64,000 nt of DNA, taken from contig OX579634.1 in NCBI GenBank assembly GCA_951230915.1, forward strand, positions 11,310,725 to 11,374,724, read 5' to 3'. The notes beneath the pieces were generated by a model. The model made no database searches. It was not told the DNA's origin and saw only the letters and a list, made by a program, of their open reading frames with translations. This stretch comes from Antitrichia curtipendula. Its lineage: Eukaryota > Streptophyta > Bryopsida > Hypnales > Leucodontaceae. Below, one piece after another: positions 1 to 12,620 of this stretch. Made by a program: the position numbers and the translations under genes. How positions within the stretch are numbered: the stretch's first letter is position 1; each line of letters begins with the position of its first letter.

Positions 1-2317
1 GCAATAAATTCTATGAAAATCACAAAGCAAAGGTGCACTCTCAAGCAGTCTCACAAAAAAGGTCTCTGTTGAAAAATGGCCTTGGCACTTAGAAGTCACA
101 ATAATATCTACATAGTATGAACAATGCCTGCATCTTTTAGAGATGAAGTTGAACTAGCCTATTTCCAACATAATACGTGAGAGAGAGAAAGAGAGTGTAT
201 CATGCAATACCACAAGTTAAGATTGAATTTTTTTTGCAAACAAGAAAATATAGTTAGAGATGGTTTCAAAAGAAAAAGTGAGTTTTGAAGTTACCAAGAA
301 AAAGATATAAACTATTGAAGTGGGATTCCAAACCATTGCCTTCCTTTACGCACATGATCCGTACACTTTGAAAATTCTATGGATATATATCTCCAAGATT
401 GGTCTAGGGTGCAATGTTGGAAATGGGTGCTTCCACCTTATAAGGTGAACGAGCTTATTACCACCACATTTCAATTCCACAAGCACATACCTATAGTGTA
501 GATTTTCACTGCAAAGTGTATCTTCTAGGTATATAAGGGCGAAATTGAGATGAAAGTGGTAATAGAATGGTTGAGAAAAAATAACTCCAAGCTTTGGTTT
601 AGGTTGGTATAAATTAACCCTTAAAGGATAATGGCACATTTTAGGCAAAAATTGTCATCATTTAGTGCAATGAAAAAAATTGAAAACAAAAAAATTTATA
701 AAAAATTCAATTGTAAAAATTTGTACTAGAATAATATAGGAAGATTTGAAAAAAAATTCAAAAAATTTGACTACAAGAATTGAAAGATTATAACATTTGA
801 AGTTAGAAGATTTTTTTTTCTAACCTTATCCAAAAGAGCCAACAGACTTTAAGTCCTCCTAAAATGGGATTTTTCCACTACACATGTATGGTTCTTGTTT
901 TTATACTTTTATATTTTTATATTGTATCATATTAGTTATATACCTACCAAATTTTAGAAATAGAAGAAGAATTTTGCACATGTTGCCTTAAATACTCCAA
1001 AAGTTTAAGGCAATATAATTTTTGATCTAGGCACCTGATCCTTAGTTTTTTTTTAATTCTTGCAAAAGAGGTACTTATTCACACCTTGTTTCAAAAGATC
1101 CATGAAAAATTGACTTCACAGTAACCTATCCAAATTTTCAATTGTCCACCTAGTATACAATTATCCTTTAGGGATTAAGAGTTTGTTCATCTTGGTTTCC
1201 ATGTCAAGTTCCAATGAACAATCTTAAATGACACTAAAACTACATACCTTTGTTATGAGGGAGACTTTGCATAATTTTCAAATGAATGCAATCAATCTTT
1301 ATATCTACAAGGGATAAGTTAGTTACATTTTATTGGATAAAAAGAAATTAGCCATTAGGTGGTGTAGATTAAACGGGGATTATGGGGAAATTATAAGGGT
1401 GGAGATGGGTTGACTACTTTCAAGTTTTATTTATGTAAAAGGATGTATAGTGAGTATGTAAAAACCTTGCTGTAATGAAATTTTAGTGTGTGTTTTGATT
1501 GCATCTTTGAATAGTTTACATTTTTATGTAGTGCATTGAAGGAAGAAACATATGTAATACTTACTACGCATGTTGTCTTAACTATTAGTGGTTGTATATT
1601 TCAACCTTGTGTCAACAGTATATAATACTAGTGATTAATTGGTATTTGTTGGTTATTTTATTAACCCCTATAGGGGCGAGGGTGCTTTTCAAAAGACATT
1701 GTCTAAAATAGTACCATTTTAAAGTGTATTGTCCAAAATTGAAAATAAAAACTTTAAAAAAAAACTTTAAAAAACTACTTTTATCATATAAAAGTGTAGT
1801 AGACTACTACAAAAAAACTATTGGAAGAATTTAAGCCCATTTCAACCCATGGATTAAAAGATTATAACATTTAACGTGAAAAGAAAAAAAATTCATTCTT
1901 GCAAAACAAGGTCAATAGACTTTGAGCCTTTTTGGAGTAAAAACTTTGATCTTAATGAATTTGTGTCTCTCCACTATTGAATTTTAGATCTAGCTAGGTA
2001 AACTCATGCAAAATTAAAAAAAAAATATGGAGTCTAACTTATTTTAAATCACCATGTAATGCAAGGAGGTTAAATATTGAATTGGCAATATACTAGTGAT
2101 TTTTTGATGATTTCTTGCAAAATGAGGAAATTTTTTATTTTAAATTCAAACAATGAAAAGTTAGATAAACACTTGAAATATGTGGATAAATTTCAATAAT
2201 TTTGACTTCACATATTGTAAGATAATAGGACTTGAAGTTAGAAGAAAATGGTTTTCCTCAAAACCACCCTTGACATAGCTAACAAAGTTTGACTCCTCTC
2301 AAAATGTGATTTGAGAA
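1..2317. other. AT-rich gene-poor stretch
   Basis: No reading frame here looks coding. The sequence is AT-rich with many A and T runs, as in decayed transposon DNA. A TTAACCCCTATAGGGG motif near 1660 resembles the end of the TTAA-flanked element found further right, so it may be a fragment of that family. Nothing else is recognised. Confidence 0.6.
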
Positions 2318-3243
2318 TTAACCCCTAAATTCCCATTGTCTCAAGGGAGACAAAATGGATTTAAGGCAAGTTCCTAAGAACTCAATTTTAGGTGAAACTT
2401 CTTGAAACTATCTCACAAGATAGAAAAATTTATTAGCTTTGTGGAAATATAATTTTTATTGTAATTGATACCAGAAAGCAAAAGTTATACCACAATAAGC
2501 CCAAAATTGAATTTGGCAAGTAACACTAAAAAATCACAAAAAGGCGAAATTAAAATGTTTAAATTTTTTCCTAAAATATTATATTATTTTCTACATGTGA
2601 AGCTTTAATACATTCTATTTGGACTAATGGTGAAAAAGTTAGGGGACAATCTTTTGGGGGGACAATTTAAGCATCTTCTTGAAAAAATAACCTGTTGGAC
2701 TCATTTTTTAATGCAAGTTTTACAATTTTTCAAATATTTCTTTTGAAAGGGTCAAGTTTTCTTGCTAAAAAAATCTCACCATTAGAATTATTGTGCTTGT
2801 ACTCCATCTTAGAGCTATTAATGATTTTGTTTTTCATTCACTCTTGGACCTACTTCTACTTAGTAGTTTTTGGAGAATGAAAATCAAGTGTGTATTTTTC
2901 TAAAAAAAAATTCCTAAACTTTCAACTCAATTCTTAAACATAAAAATTCTTAAACTCAAAGTCCATAGTGCAAAAAATTTCACAGATGGTGGTCAAAGTC
3001 ATTTGAAATTGCAAGCCAATGTTCAAGAAATCCTTTTTTCCAACTTTGAATGCTAATATCTTCCAATCTATACTATCAAAATTCATGAAATTCTTACCAC
3101 ATGATCAAAGACAAGTTCACTACAAGATCCTACAAGTAGAGTCTAAAAAAAGCATATCTTTTGTTTCCTTGAATGGACACAACAAAAATGTTTGTTTTGA
3201 GTGGTTTTTGACAAAAAAATAGTCTTGGGACTTTAGGGGCTAA
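2318..3243. mobile_element. TTAA-flanked non-autonomous transposon, older copy
   Basis: The left end reads TTAACCCCTAAATTCCC and the right end GGGACTTTAGGGGCTAA, which form imperfect terminal inverted repeats. The interior matches the reverse complement of the element at 42941-43528: both carry a block with AATATCTTCCAATC or its complement, a block beginning GACAATTTAAGCAT, and a block around TTCTATTTGGACTA. No transposase is visible. The right flanking TTAA has decayed to CTAA. A TTAA target with CCCC-start inverted repeats resembles piggyBac-type elements, but that assignment is inference. Confidence 0.6.
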
Positions 3244-3690
3244 AACTAGTTTATTGTGACAATTGTATGCCATATTTTATTAATTAAATACATGATAAAT
3301 TCCAAATTTTGATGACGGTTTTAGCAAAAGATGCTTAAAAGATGCCCAAATTGTCCAAACTACTTACATTTTTGGGGGAAGCATAACTTTAATTTGATCC
3401 AAGCATTGAATTGGAGGTTTTTTTTAAATTTCATGAAGGTGGGTGAATGTTCCTATCTTACGTCAAAATTTTGAGAACATCCATCAAAAATTGACTTAGT
3501 GTGACCCTACCCAAGTTTTCAAATGATCGTTGATTGGACACTTGATTTGCTTAAAGGATTAATTGAATTTGGTTAATAGCAATCATTGAATAGTATGGAG
3601 CGTTGCTAGTATGTGAGCATGGAGCGGTAAGCAGCAAGTGGAGAGCAGGGATTAGTGAGCGGTGAGCATAGATTTTAGATAGAGTAATAA
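3244..3690. other. intergenic, nothing recognised
   Basis: AT-rich sequence with no coding signal. A short run of related words (GGAGCG, GAGCGGTGAGC) lies near 3600-3665, just before the GATGAAAA array. Confidence 0.5.
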
Positions 3691-4165
3691 AAATTTTAAT
3701 GAAATTGGAAAGAAAGTATGGATAAAAATAGATAAAAATTTGGATGAAAATACTTTAAAAATGGATGAAGGGGGATGGAAATATAGATTAAAGTAGATTC
3801 AGAACTAGATGAAAAATTTTGGATGAAAAAAATAATAAAAGAGGATGAAAATATGGATGAAAGTGGATGAAAAAATAGATGAAAAAACTCAAAAATAGAT
3901 GAAAGTAGATGAAAATAGCGATGAAAATAGATAATCAATAGAATAAAAAATTTGGATGAAAAAAAATAGAAGAGGATGAAATTACATGAAAAAATGGATG
4001 AAAACATTTGAAAAAGAGATGAAAGTAGATGAATAGAAAATGGAAATGGATGAAAAAAGGATGAAGAGAGGAATGAAAAATGGGGCAAAAGAAAAAAACT
4101 TGAGAAAACTTGGGAAAAAAATAAAAAACAAAAAGGGGGACAAATTTAAAAAATAAATACAAAAT
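3690..4165 (+). repeat. degenerate GGATGAAAA tandem array
   Basis: The plus strand is dominated by degenerate copies of (A/G)GATGAAAA(A/T), repeated dozens of times over about 470 bp with purine-only runs. Long open frames on the minus strand here consist only of Phe, Ser, His and Ile and are a by-product of the repeat. The same motif on the other strand forms the array at 9085-9300. Confidence 0.85.
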
Positions 4166-5220
4166 ATTTTAAAAATGGAAAAAATAAAGACTAGCATCCA
4201 TTCATTTCAAATCTTTGGTAGCAAGGGACCTATGACCATGGAAGTACATAATTATGCAAATGTGGAGAAATTTGGGTTAGGATTTTAAAGACGTAATACA
4301 TCAAATCTCAATGATACCTATTACCACAGAAATTTGTAAGTGTTCACATTGAAAGCCATTGTGCATGCATTAAAATAAGACTATTACAATCCGAAATCAA
4401 AATACTCTTTTTTTAGATGGTTAGGGATTATTGTAAGAAAATAGGCACAATGTTAATACTTAAAAGATGGGCTGGTCACCATGGCCATTGGTTCCCTATG
4501 ACCGTGAAGTGTAGAAGTAGAATTTTCAAGTGGTTGATCTAATTTAATGGCTAATACATATAGTTGACAATACATTTCAATAGGGGGATAAATAAAGACA
4601 TCAGGTAGATTTTGAGGGAATGAATATTTATACTTCAAATAGTCAAAGCAGAGAGGATAAAAGATGAAAATAAAGCATGCACTCTGCTGCTTTATCACCG
4701 TGTTAAAGATGGTGGACACTATACAAATTTCATATGGCAATGCAAAAAATTGGATGAAAAACAACTCTTTTCCATTCTGCAAATTGTTTCAAAATCAATC
4801 GTTAGTCAAAAAACAACCGGGTGTCCTTCAAAGATTAATGAATGCAAAATACAAGCAAATGAGGAAGATGATGGAATCTTGACTCTAAAGCCATATGCAT
4901 AATATGAGTACACTGAAGATACATTAGCTTGTAATGTTAGTGGTAAAATTAAAATGCAAGTAGTGGTCCTTTTAATCTCACACAACTTTATTGATGAGTA
5001 CAATCCGCACCTAAATAGAACCTCCTTTGTAGAAAAGCACACTATTTTGAACTTTGAGAAAATCGATAATTAATTCCAATTTTGGCACAGCATAGATGTT
5101 CGCTTTTCATCCTTTATGAACAAGACGTTGAAAATTTGTACTTTACCCAATTGTTATTTAATTATATATATGGCTAAATGAATCATCTATTTGCAATTTT
5201 TTGGGAAAAAAAAGTTTTGA
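4166..5220. other. intergenic, nothing recognised
   Basis: Mixed AT-rich sequence. Short open frames on both strands near 4450-5040 have no recognisable motif, no supporting splice structure and the base composition of the surrounding non-coding DNA. Confidence 0.5.
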
Positions 5221-5224
5221 AAAT

Positions 5225-5760
5225 TCCATGCTTCAAACACTCCAAAGTGTCTCTCAGGATAGAAAAAGATTTCTAAGGGTGACAAAGTATGAAATTTAAA
5301 AACAAAAAAAATAAAAAAAATTGGAATTATTTTCTTTAGAGTTTCATGCTTCAAACACCCCAAAAGGATCTCTTGGGGCTCAGAGAGGTTTCTAGGTGTG
5401 ACAACCTATGCAATTAAAGAAAAAAAAAAAATTTGAAGAAAAAATTTTGAAAAAAAAGTTTTGAGAATTCCACACCTCAAACAAACCAAAGGGATCTCTC
5501 GAGGCAAAGAGAGGTTTCTAGGGGTGACAACCTATGCCAAAAAAAAAATGAAAAATGAAAAAAAATGAAAAAAAAATGATTATATTTTTTGGGAAAAAAA
5601 GTTTTGAGAGTTCCACACTTTGAGCACTGCAAAAGGGTTTTTCAAGGCTGAGAGAGGTTTCTAGGGGTGACAATGTATGGAAATTTATTTTTTTTAATTA
5701 TTTATTTTTTTGGAATTTTTTTATTTTTAATTCCATGCTTCAAACAGACCAATTCTTAAA
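5225..5760 (+). repeat. tandem array, about 120-145 bp unit, ~5 copies
   Basis: A block starting CTTCAAACACTCC, followed by TCTCTCAGG or a variant, then GAGAGGTTTCTAGG and GGTGACAA, recurs at about 5230, 5348, 5473, 5618 and 5738 (the last truncated). The units are separated by A-rich and T-rich runs of varying length, which explains the uneven spacing. No coding content. Confidence 0.8.
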
Positions 5761-6009
5761 CCATGGTAATAGGTTTGAAATCCAAACAGCACACTAAATA
5801 CCTCACAACTTGAAACTTTGAGGCTCTCAGGCTCTCAGACTCATCCGCTCATGCTCTAAGGCTTACAAAATAGCACTTCCGCAATTGTGCAAGTATAGAA
5901 TGTGAGTAAATTTTTGCTAAGATTAATCCCAAAGAGGCAGCAGTTGAATGAATTAATTTTGTTTTCATTGAAAAAGGAGAAGTTCTTTGAATGGACTAAG
6001 ATATCAGGT

Positions 6010-6870
6010 TATTTTTGCTTAGGTTTGGACCCCTCAGAGGCCTCCGGCACCGAGAAGGATTTCCAAGGGAAGACCTTATGGAACTTTATAAATTTTTTTC
6101 ACATCCTCTTGTTTTATTTTTCAATTTAAAAAAAAATAAGGTGTTCTAATTGTAGACATTGGCTGCAATAGTTGTATGGGGGAGGACCCTCCATGGGGCC
6201 TCTCGGCATTGAGAGGGGCTTCCAAGGGAGGACCTTATGGACCTTTTCAAACTTTCTCCAAATCTTCATGTTTTATTTTTCAATTTAAAAAAAAATAAGT
6301 TGTTTTAATTGTGGACTTTGACCATAGCAGTTGTATGGGTGAGGACTCTCCATGGGGCTTCTCGGCACCGAGAGGGTTTTCCAAGTGAGGGCTTTATAGA
6401 ACTTTTAAAACTTTCTTCAGATCCTCTTGTTTTGTTTTCCAATTTTTTAAAAAGTAAGTTATTCTAATTGTGAACTTTGACCATAGCAGTTGCATAGGGA
6501 AGGACCCTCCATGGGCCTCTTGGCACCAAGAGGGGTTTCCAAGTGAGGACTTTATGGAACTTTTAAAACTTTCTCCAAATCCTCTTGTTTTATTTTCTAA
6601 TTTAAAAAAAAATATGTTGTTCTAATTGCAGACTTGGGCTACAATAGTTGTATGGGGGAGGACCCTCTATGGTACCTCTCGGCACCGAGAGGCGTTTCCA
6701 AGTGAGGACCTTATGGAACTTTTTAAAATTTCTTCAAATCCTCTTGTTTTGTTTTCCAACTTTTGTTAGGCAACTTGTTTTGATTGCGGACGTTGGCTGC
6801 AACAATTGCATGGGGGAAGACCTCCAAAGGAGCCTTTCAACATCAAAAGGGGTCCTAAAGATGGCTTATT
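6010..6870 (+). repeat. 158-bp tandem array with a conserved hairpin
   Basis: About 5.5 copies of a 157-159 bp unit. The AGGACCCTC word recurs at about 6183, 6342, 6501 and 6659, with a weaker copy near 6816. Each unit holds a short inverted repeat, best seen as CCTCTCGG-CA-CCGAGAGG at 6675-6692, then TTCCAAGTGAGGAC, a pyrimidine-rich block and an oligo-A run. The copy near 6518 reads CCTCTTGG-CA-CCAAGAGG, a paired change that keeps the stem. Short open frames through the array are not conserved. Confidence 0.85.
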
Positions 6871-9084
6871 GAGCCTTGATATAAAATTTATTTTCATTTT
6901 GTTCACTTCAATAGTGGGTGGGTGGTTTGCACTATGAGTTTAAATTTTTTTATATCCCTAAATCTTCAAGAACAATTTGTTGCTTCATGGTAGGTATAGT
7001 TGCAAGACCATAGTCTTATTATAAAGATCCTCATGGTGCCAAGAGAGGTCCTTCCATCCTCAACTTATGAGTTTATTTATTTATTTTCTAGGTTTAAAAA
7101 TTCCTAGAAGAGGTATCTGTGAGATGATACAAAATCGGGTTTAGTAGGCAGGTTGGCAAGAGGAGAAGATTGCACCACAAGGCAGCTATGAGTACCAAGA
7201 ATTTTCTCTCTTGGATCTCCTTATGCAATTTTTGTATTTTTATTATTAATTTTTGAACAGACTGATTTTTATTTACAAATGGCGGGTCACGTCAAATGGA
7301 TCAAATTTTATAAGCTTAGCTTCATATAAGTTAAATTCATACTTGAAATTTTTGTTTTTATATTTGTAAAATTCTCTAAAATTTTCTTCTATGTGTGGTG
7401 GTATTTCAAGTATGAATTATATGCCAAAAAATCCAATTAAAAGGTGGATTTATAACTGTTTCTTATAACTTGGTTGGATCTAATTTGTTGTTTTGTTATC
7501 TATATAGGCAAGCTTAGGAATTGAGAAATATCAAATATTTTCCAGTTTTTGCAAATCTAGGATTTTTTTCAAGCCCTTCAAAATTGTTTCAGCTACTTGT
7601 CTATGCAAAGGCTCTTTGTACAAGTTTGTCACCCTAAACCCTAAGCCAACTTCTAGTACCTTTTTAATAGATCCTCACATTTTGCAGTTCATAAATGACT
7701 ATGTTGTAGAGTCTGATGGTGAGACACGAGACATTGAGGACAACTTGACTTTAGCACACTCAAGCTAAAGTCCTTTCCTGTATAATTTCTTATGCATGAT
7801 GTAAATACCATATTTGAAGTTTTTTGTTACATTTGTGTTAGATGTCATTGCATTTGTAGTCTTCACATTAGATTTTGTTTTTATTAGAAATTTTTGGTTG
7901 GACCACCAAAAACACCACTTGAGTTACTACAAGGAACACTGTTCAATTTTTCTAGCGTTTTGGCAAAACTGCATTTCTAGTATCCAATATTACAAGTACT
8001 AGGAGTACTATAAAAGACATGTTTACAATCAAATTAGACAATTTCAATAGAAATTTCTAACTCATCATATTTATTCTTCAAAATCTATAGAAGATGACAA
8101 GACAGTCACTCTCATTGTGATAGAAAATAGAACCAATGTTTTTTGCAACAACCTACTTTTGTTATAATCATCATGTATTTTTTCCAGTTGTATGACGTAT
8201 TCATCAATTACCACCTTTGAACTCCTAAACTCCCTACCCTCTTTATCACAATTTCACCATGGTATAATGTTGTGGTATAAAGGGCACAAAAATAGAAAAA
8301 GCAACATGTCCATTGAGAGGTTGTGGTCAATTGGACATAGAGTTCATTAGTTCAATGGTAATTATTGAATAAATATGCCATTTGGTGGAAAAAATACATG
8401 TTGATTATCAAGAAGATGGTAAGATTGTACTAGATAATGACTTTTAATTTAGTTATTAAAGATAATCCAAATGTTTACGATTTCTTAGGGCTCAAAATAG
8501 AGCCCTAAATCAGAATACAGGTTTTGATGTTGAATTTAGGGTGAACCAACACCATGAGAACTTCCTAGCCTACCAATGATTGGGCTTCATTGGATTTCTA
8601 CTATCCAAATAGGATTCTTTGTCATTACGCACAATGCATTAGTCATTGGCATTATTAATTTGTTATCAATTCATGGAATTAAGGATTTTTTGTCCATTCT
8701 TCCTATATCAAGCACTTGTAAGGTAATTATGTACTTCTTGTGTGCATTTTTATTCTATTCTTATATCAATAATTGTGAAGCTTCTTGTAGAATTGTTATC
8801 TTTAGTTCATGTGCATCAATATTTGTGGTCAACTTTTCTACTTTAGGGATGAAACCATTCCAGGTTTCATGGCTATAGGTCCCTTGCGGATATTTCAATT
8901 TGAAATATGTAATTTGTAGGACAATTGTAATTCACAATTTAGATACACATTTTATATAGTTATAGGTATTTGATTTATTTTTTCTACAAATCCCAAACCA
9001 TATATTTTTCATCCTATCTTTACTTATTTTTTTCATTTTATCTTCTTCTATTTTTTCATATAGTGTCATCCACTTTTTTCATTC
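6871..9084. other. AT-rich intergenic stretch
   Basis: No gene recognised. An open frame at 8576-8878 (+) gives a 100-residue hydrophobic peptide, but its composition matches the surrounding AT-rich DNA and no family motif is visible. Confidence 0.5.
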
Positions 9085-9300
9085 AACACCATCCATTGTT
9101 TTCATCCAACATCATCTATTGTTTTCATCTAACACCATCCATTATTTTCATCCAACATCATCCATTGTTTTCATCCAACATCATCCATTATTTTCATCCA
9201 ACATCATCTATTATTTTCATCCAATATCATCCATTGTTTTCATCCCGTATCATCCATTTTTTCATCTAGATTCATTCAATTTTTCATCCAGATTATCTTT
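9085..9300 (-). repeat. tandem array of TTTTCATCCA units
   Basis: About nine or ten copies of a roughly 20-bp unit, CATCCATTGTTTTCATCCAA, with small variants. The core TTTTCATCC is the reverse complement of the GGATGAAAA core at 3690-4165, so the two arrays probably derive from one satellite-like family lying in opposite orientations. Confidence 0.85.
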
Positions 9301-12074
9301 TTTTTTTGTTCCAAAACAATGCTCCCTGTTTTTCATTCCCCGGTCTCTGCTTGCTGCTCCATGCTCACGTGACAACATTCCCCCCTTTGACCCTCTCTTG
9401 GCTAATACATAGCCTCCTCCATCTTTTCCTGCTTGTGCCCCACTCTCATCAAATTTCATATGTAATGGGATGCATAGTTGTGAGGATCATAAAGTTTTTG
9501 AAGGTTTCCATAGAAAGTGGGCTCTGTTTCTAAATTTAGATTTTTAGCATTCTTTTGCTTTAGGTTTTGGGCTTTCCTCACTACAAGAAAAAGGGATGTT
9601 TTAATTGAGATTTTAAGCCAAAAAATGCATATTAAAAGGTCTCGAGTTTTTAATTAAAAAAACCCTGAAAATGTTGTCTCTAGGACATACCTTAAAGTAC
9701 CTTTCCTTAATTCCTACATCATGTCAATTCAATGAATTTTGCATGTCTTTTCAGCATTTTTAAAAGACAATATTAACTACAAAATTAAAATCTTCTCCAT
9801 GAGACATTGTACTTTGTAAAAATATGTACATTTCAGAAAGCCAAATCAACAAGGCATTTTATTTCTAAGAAGAAGTCCCAATCTATGATAAAGTCTAAAT
9901 TCATGAAAAAATCTTCAAACCATTTGAGATTTCCAATACAAACAACGCTCCATTGTGTAGAAAAGGGGAGGTCCAATGCACACATTAGGTTCCATGCCAT
10001 TCCAAACAAATCATCATGTGTCTCTCTTTTTGCCTTGGTCTCTCTTTTCTTTCCAAGCTTTTCCGCTGATTCACAATAGATGCATCATCAATCAAATTAA
10101 AAATGGTTCAAATAGACAACAACAAAGACATATCCATAAATACATTCACTTTGTTGTCACCACAAGCCTAATAAGAATAAAAAGTGATTGACTGCACATA
10201 CCATTCCCATTTGCAGCAACAAACTCTGCAATTGTGCTATTTGTTCAACAAGTACCTATCACAAGCTCAACAACACAACATTGAAAAGAAAAATGAATAC
10301 GTGTAGTATTTTTTGACAACCTCAGTAAAATAAGGTCCCACATTGTTGTTTATAGTCATATAAGTGAGGTTAAACAAAAAGAATCACGTTCAATGATATT
10401 CAAGCATATTAGAGATTTATAGACAAGGATACTTACTTCTTTCAATTCCAAAAAGCAATTAAAATCAACTATAACGGACTTGTTTAAAGAATCATATGCC
10501 TTTTCAGATTGATTAACACTTTGAAGAAGAGCATGTTTCATGATTAATCTAGAATAATCTAGATACTTTAAAGTTAACTTCAATACATCAAAAAGTATAC
10601 AATTCACTTATCTAAGGTTGGAGCTGCTTCCATTTCCTGCGGCTTCGAAGCTTCAGCAAGCAACAAGAACAATCCTTGAGCGACATATATTCTGCCATAT
10701 ATAATGAGGATGAGAACAAATACGAACATCCAACATAAGCTTCATTGCAAGTAATGAGTAACTTCATTAAAAATAAGCAGTGAAATAGAAAGAAGTCAAT
10801 TTCGTGGTCAAAAAGTAAATCTTAAAACAAAACTTCCTTTAATGCACCCATAACAATGATGAGCATACTTTCAAACAAAGAAATTAGAATCAATTGACAT
10901 GTTCAATGATACTACCATTTCCTCCTAAATATTGATAGGATTTCTAGGCTAAGCTTGTGTGATTTATTAAGTGATTATTTTATCATTCTTCCCTCATCCG
11001 ATTGACAAGAATGATAAAAACACCTTCCAATCAATACCATTACTCCAAATTTATTAGAAACAAAATTGACTCTTGCTCTCTCACTCTCAAAAATAAAAAC
11101 GTACTTGAAGAATAGATCACAAAATATAAGAAATTTTCTTAATGCTTCCCGCAATCCAATTTTTGCAGACAAATTTTGTAATCCATAGCGTGCATCCGAA
11201 TTACTAAAGCAAATAGAAACAGACAATGAAAGCGTAACACGCCTACCAATTCCCACTTGAATCAAGTGCAACTTTACTGAAATAAGAATACATGTACCTC
11301 TAGCAGTTGATTTCCCTCCAAGTGACATTGCTCCAAATGAATTGATAAATGAAGAGCACATGTACCTTTGGCAATTGATTGGTACTTGCCAACAACTTCT
11401 GCATGGAAATTCACATCTCCAAGGCTTTGTCCCATAAAACCTATAGCCCATATTTCCAAAGAGCTTAAATAAATGACTATAAGGCACAGAAAAAAATCAT
11501 TCCAGCACTACTACACACACACTTAAAAACATGAACATGGTCAATCTAAGGAAGAAAAACTACCAACAAAAAAGCCCTCACCTTCAAAACATGAACATGG
11601 CCAATCTAAGAAAAAAAAAAACTACTAGAAAAAAAGCCCTCACTTTCTGAAGGCACACAAGCTTTTTCCTTGATCAGGGAAAGTCGCCCTTTCCGTGATC
11701 ATTTGAACGTTTTTGTTTCAGTTTGTTGACCAACTCTCTATTTTTCCAATCACACCAATAACAACCGTACTATGTTAGTAGCCATCATTAAAAAGTCTCA
11801 ATCTACTTTAGACTCTTATAAACAATGTAGGATTTTAGTAGAGCATGCACTCTAAGCTAGCCAAATTGTACAAGAGAGAGATATTTGATTTAAAACTCTT
11901 TCTCCAAGCATTTCAAGAACAATCAAAATCATCACTACAAGGAAACAACATGCCTTGCTTATGTCTAAAAAATCGAACTTTGTTAGAAGACAAAGGAATT
12001 CTAAAGCCATTAGAAATCTGACCCTACACATACCCTTGTTACCAAAAGCAATCCATATACTCATATACTTCATT
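9301..12074. other. decayed intergenic DNA with two lone CACTA-type ends
   Basis: CACTACAAGAAAAAGGGATG at 9579 and CACTACAAGGAAACAAC at 11933 match the left terminus of CACTA elements, but I could not find their right ends before 12075. A 170-residue open frame runs at 10975-11487 on the minus strand; it has no recognised motif and could be a decayed exon. A slightly GC-richer patch at 10620-10690 is also unassigned. Confidence 0.5.
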
Positions 12075-12394
12075 CACTACAAGAAAACGGGTATTTTATG
12101 ACTGCAAAAATATGACTGAGAATGACTGACGACTCGTTGCAGTCATATTCTTGAAGGCCAACACATTGAGGAAAAATATGACTACAAAATATAACTGTCA
12201 GTCATTTTTGGGCCTTCTACTTCATAAGTATACACTATACGACCATTGGGAACACCAAAGTACTTCATAGGGAACGTAGGGAACATGTTTGGGGAACGCT
12301 GAGTCATATTGTCAGTCATATTTCCATAATAGTGACATTTTTTTGTTTGGGCAACCCAAAAAAAATACGGGCAATTCAAAAAAAAATTAAAAAA

Positions 12395-12620
12395 ACCATT
12401 GTTTAAGATTTTGAAATCCTACTCACCTATTTTTTAGGATTTTAAAACCTAGTCACCACTTTTTTAGGGTTTTGAGATCCTAGCCGCCACTTTTTTAGTA
12501 TTTTGAAACCCTAGCCATCACTTTTTAGGGTTTTGAAACCCTAGCCGCCACTATTTTAGGGTTTTGAAACCCTAGCCGCCACTTTTTAGGGTCTTGAAAC
12601 CCTAGCCGCCACTTCTTTTG
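12395..12620 (+). repeat. 31-bp tandem array with AAACCCTAG core
   Basis: About seven copies of a 31-bp unit, roughly TTTTTTAGGGTTTTGAAACC followed by CTAGCCGCCAC. Spacing between successive CTAGCC words is 29-32 bp. The unit contains an inverted GGGTTTTGAAACCC. It lies inside the CACTA element. Confidence 0.85.

Noticed and set aside
3696..4197. Overlapping minus-strand frames of 70-130 residues rich in Phe, Ser and His
   Set aside because: They are translations of the GGATGAAAA simple repeat; three frames are open at once and composition is that of the repeat.
8970..9412. Plus-strand frames with repeated FIQHHPLFSSN-like peptides
   Set aside because: A by-product of the ~20-bp tandem array, open in two frames, with no start context or splice support.
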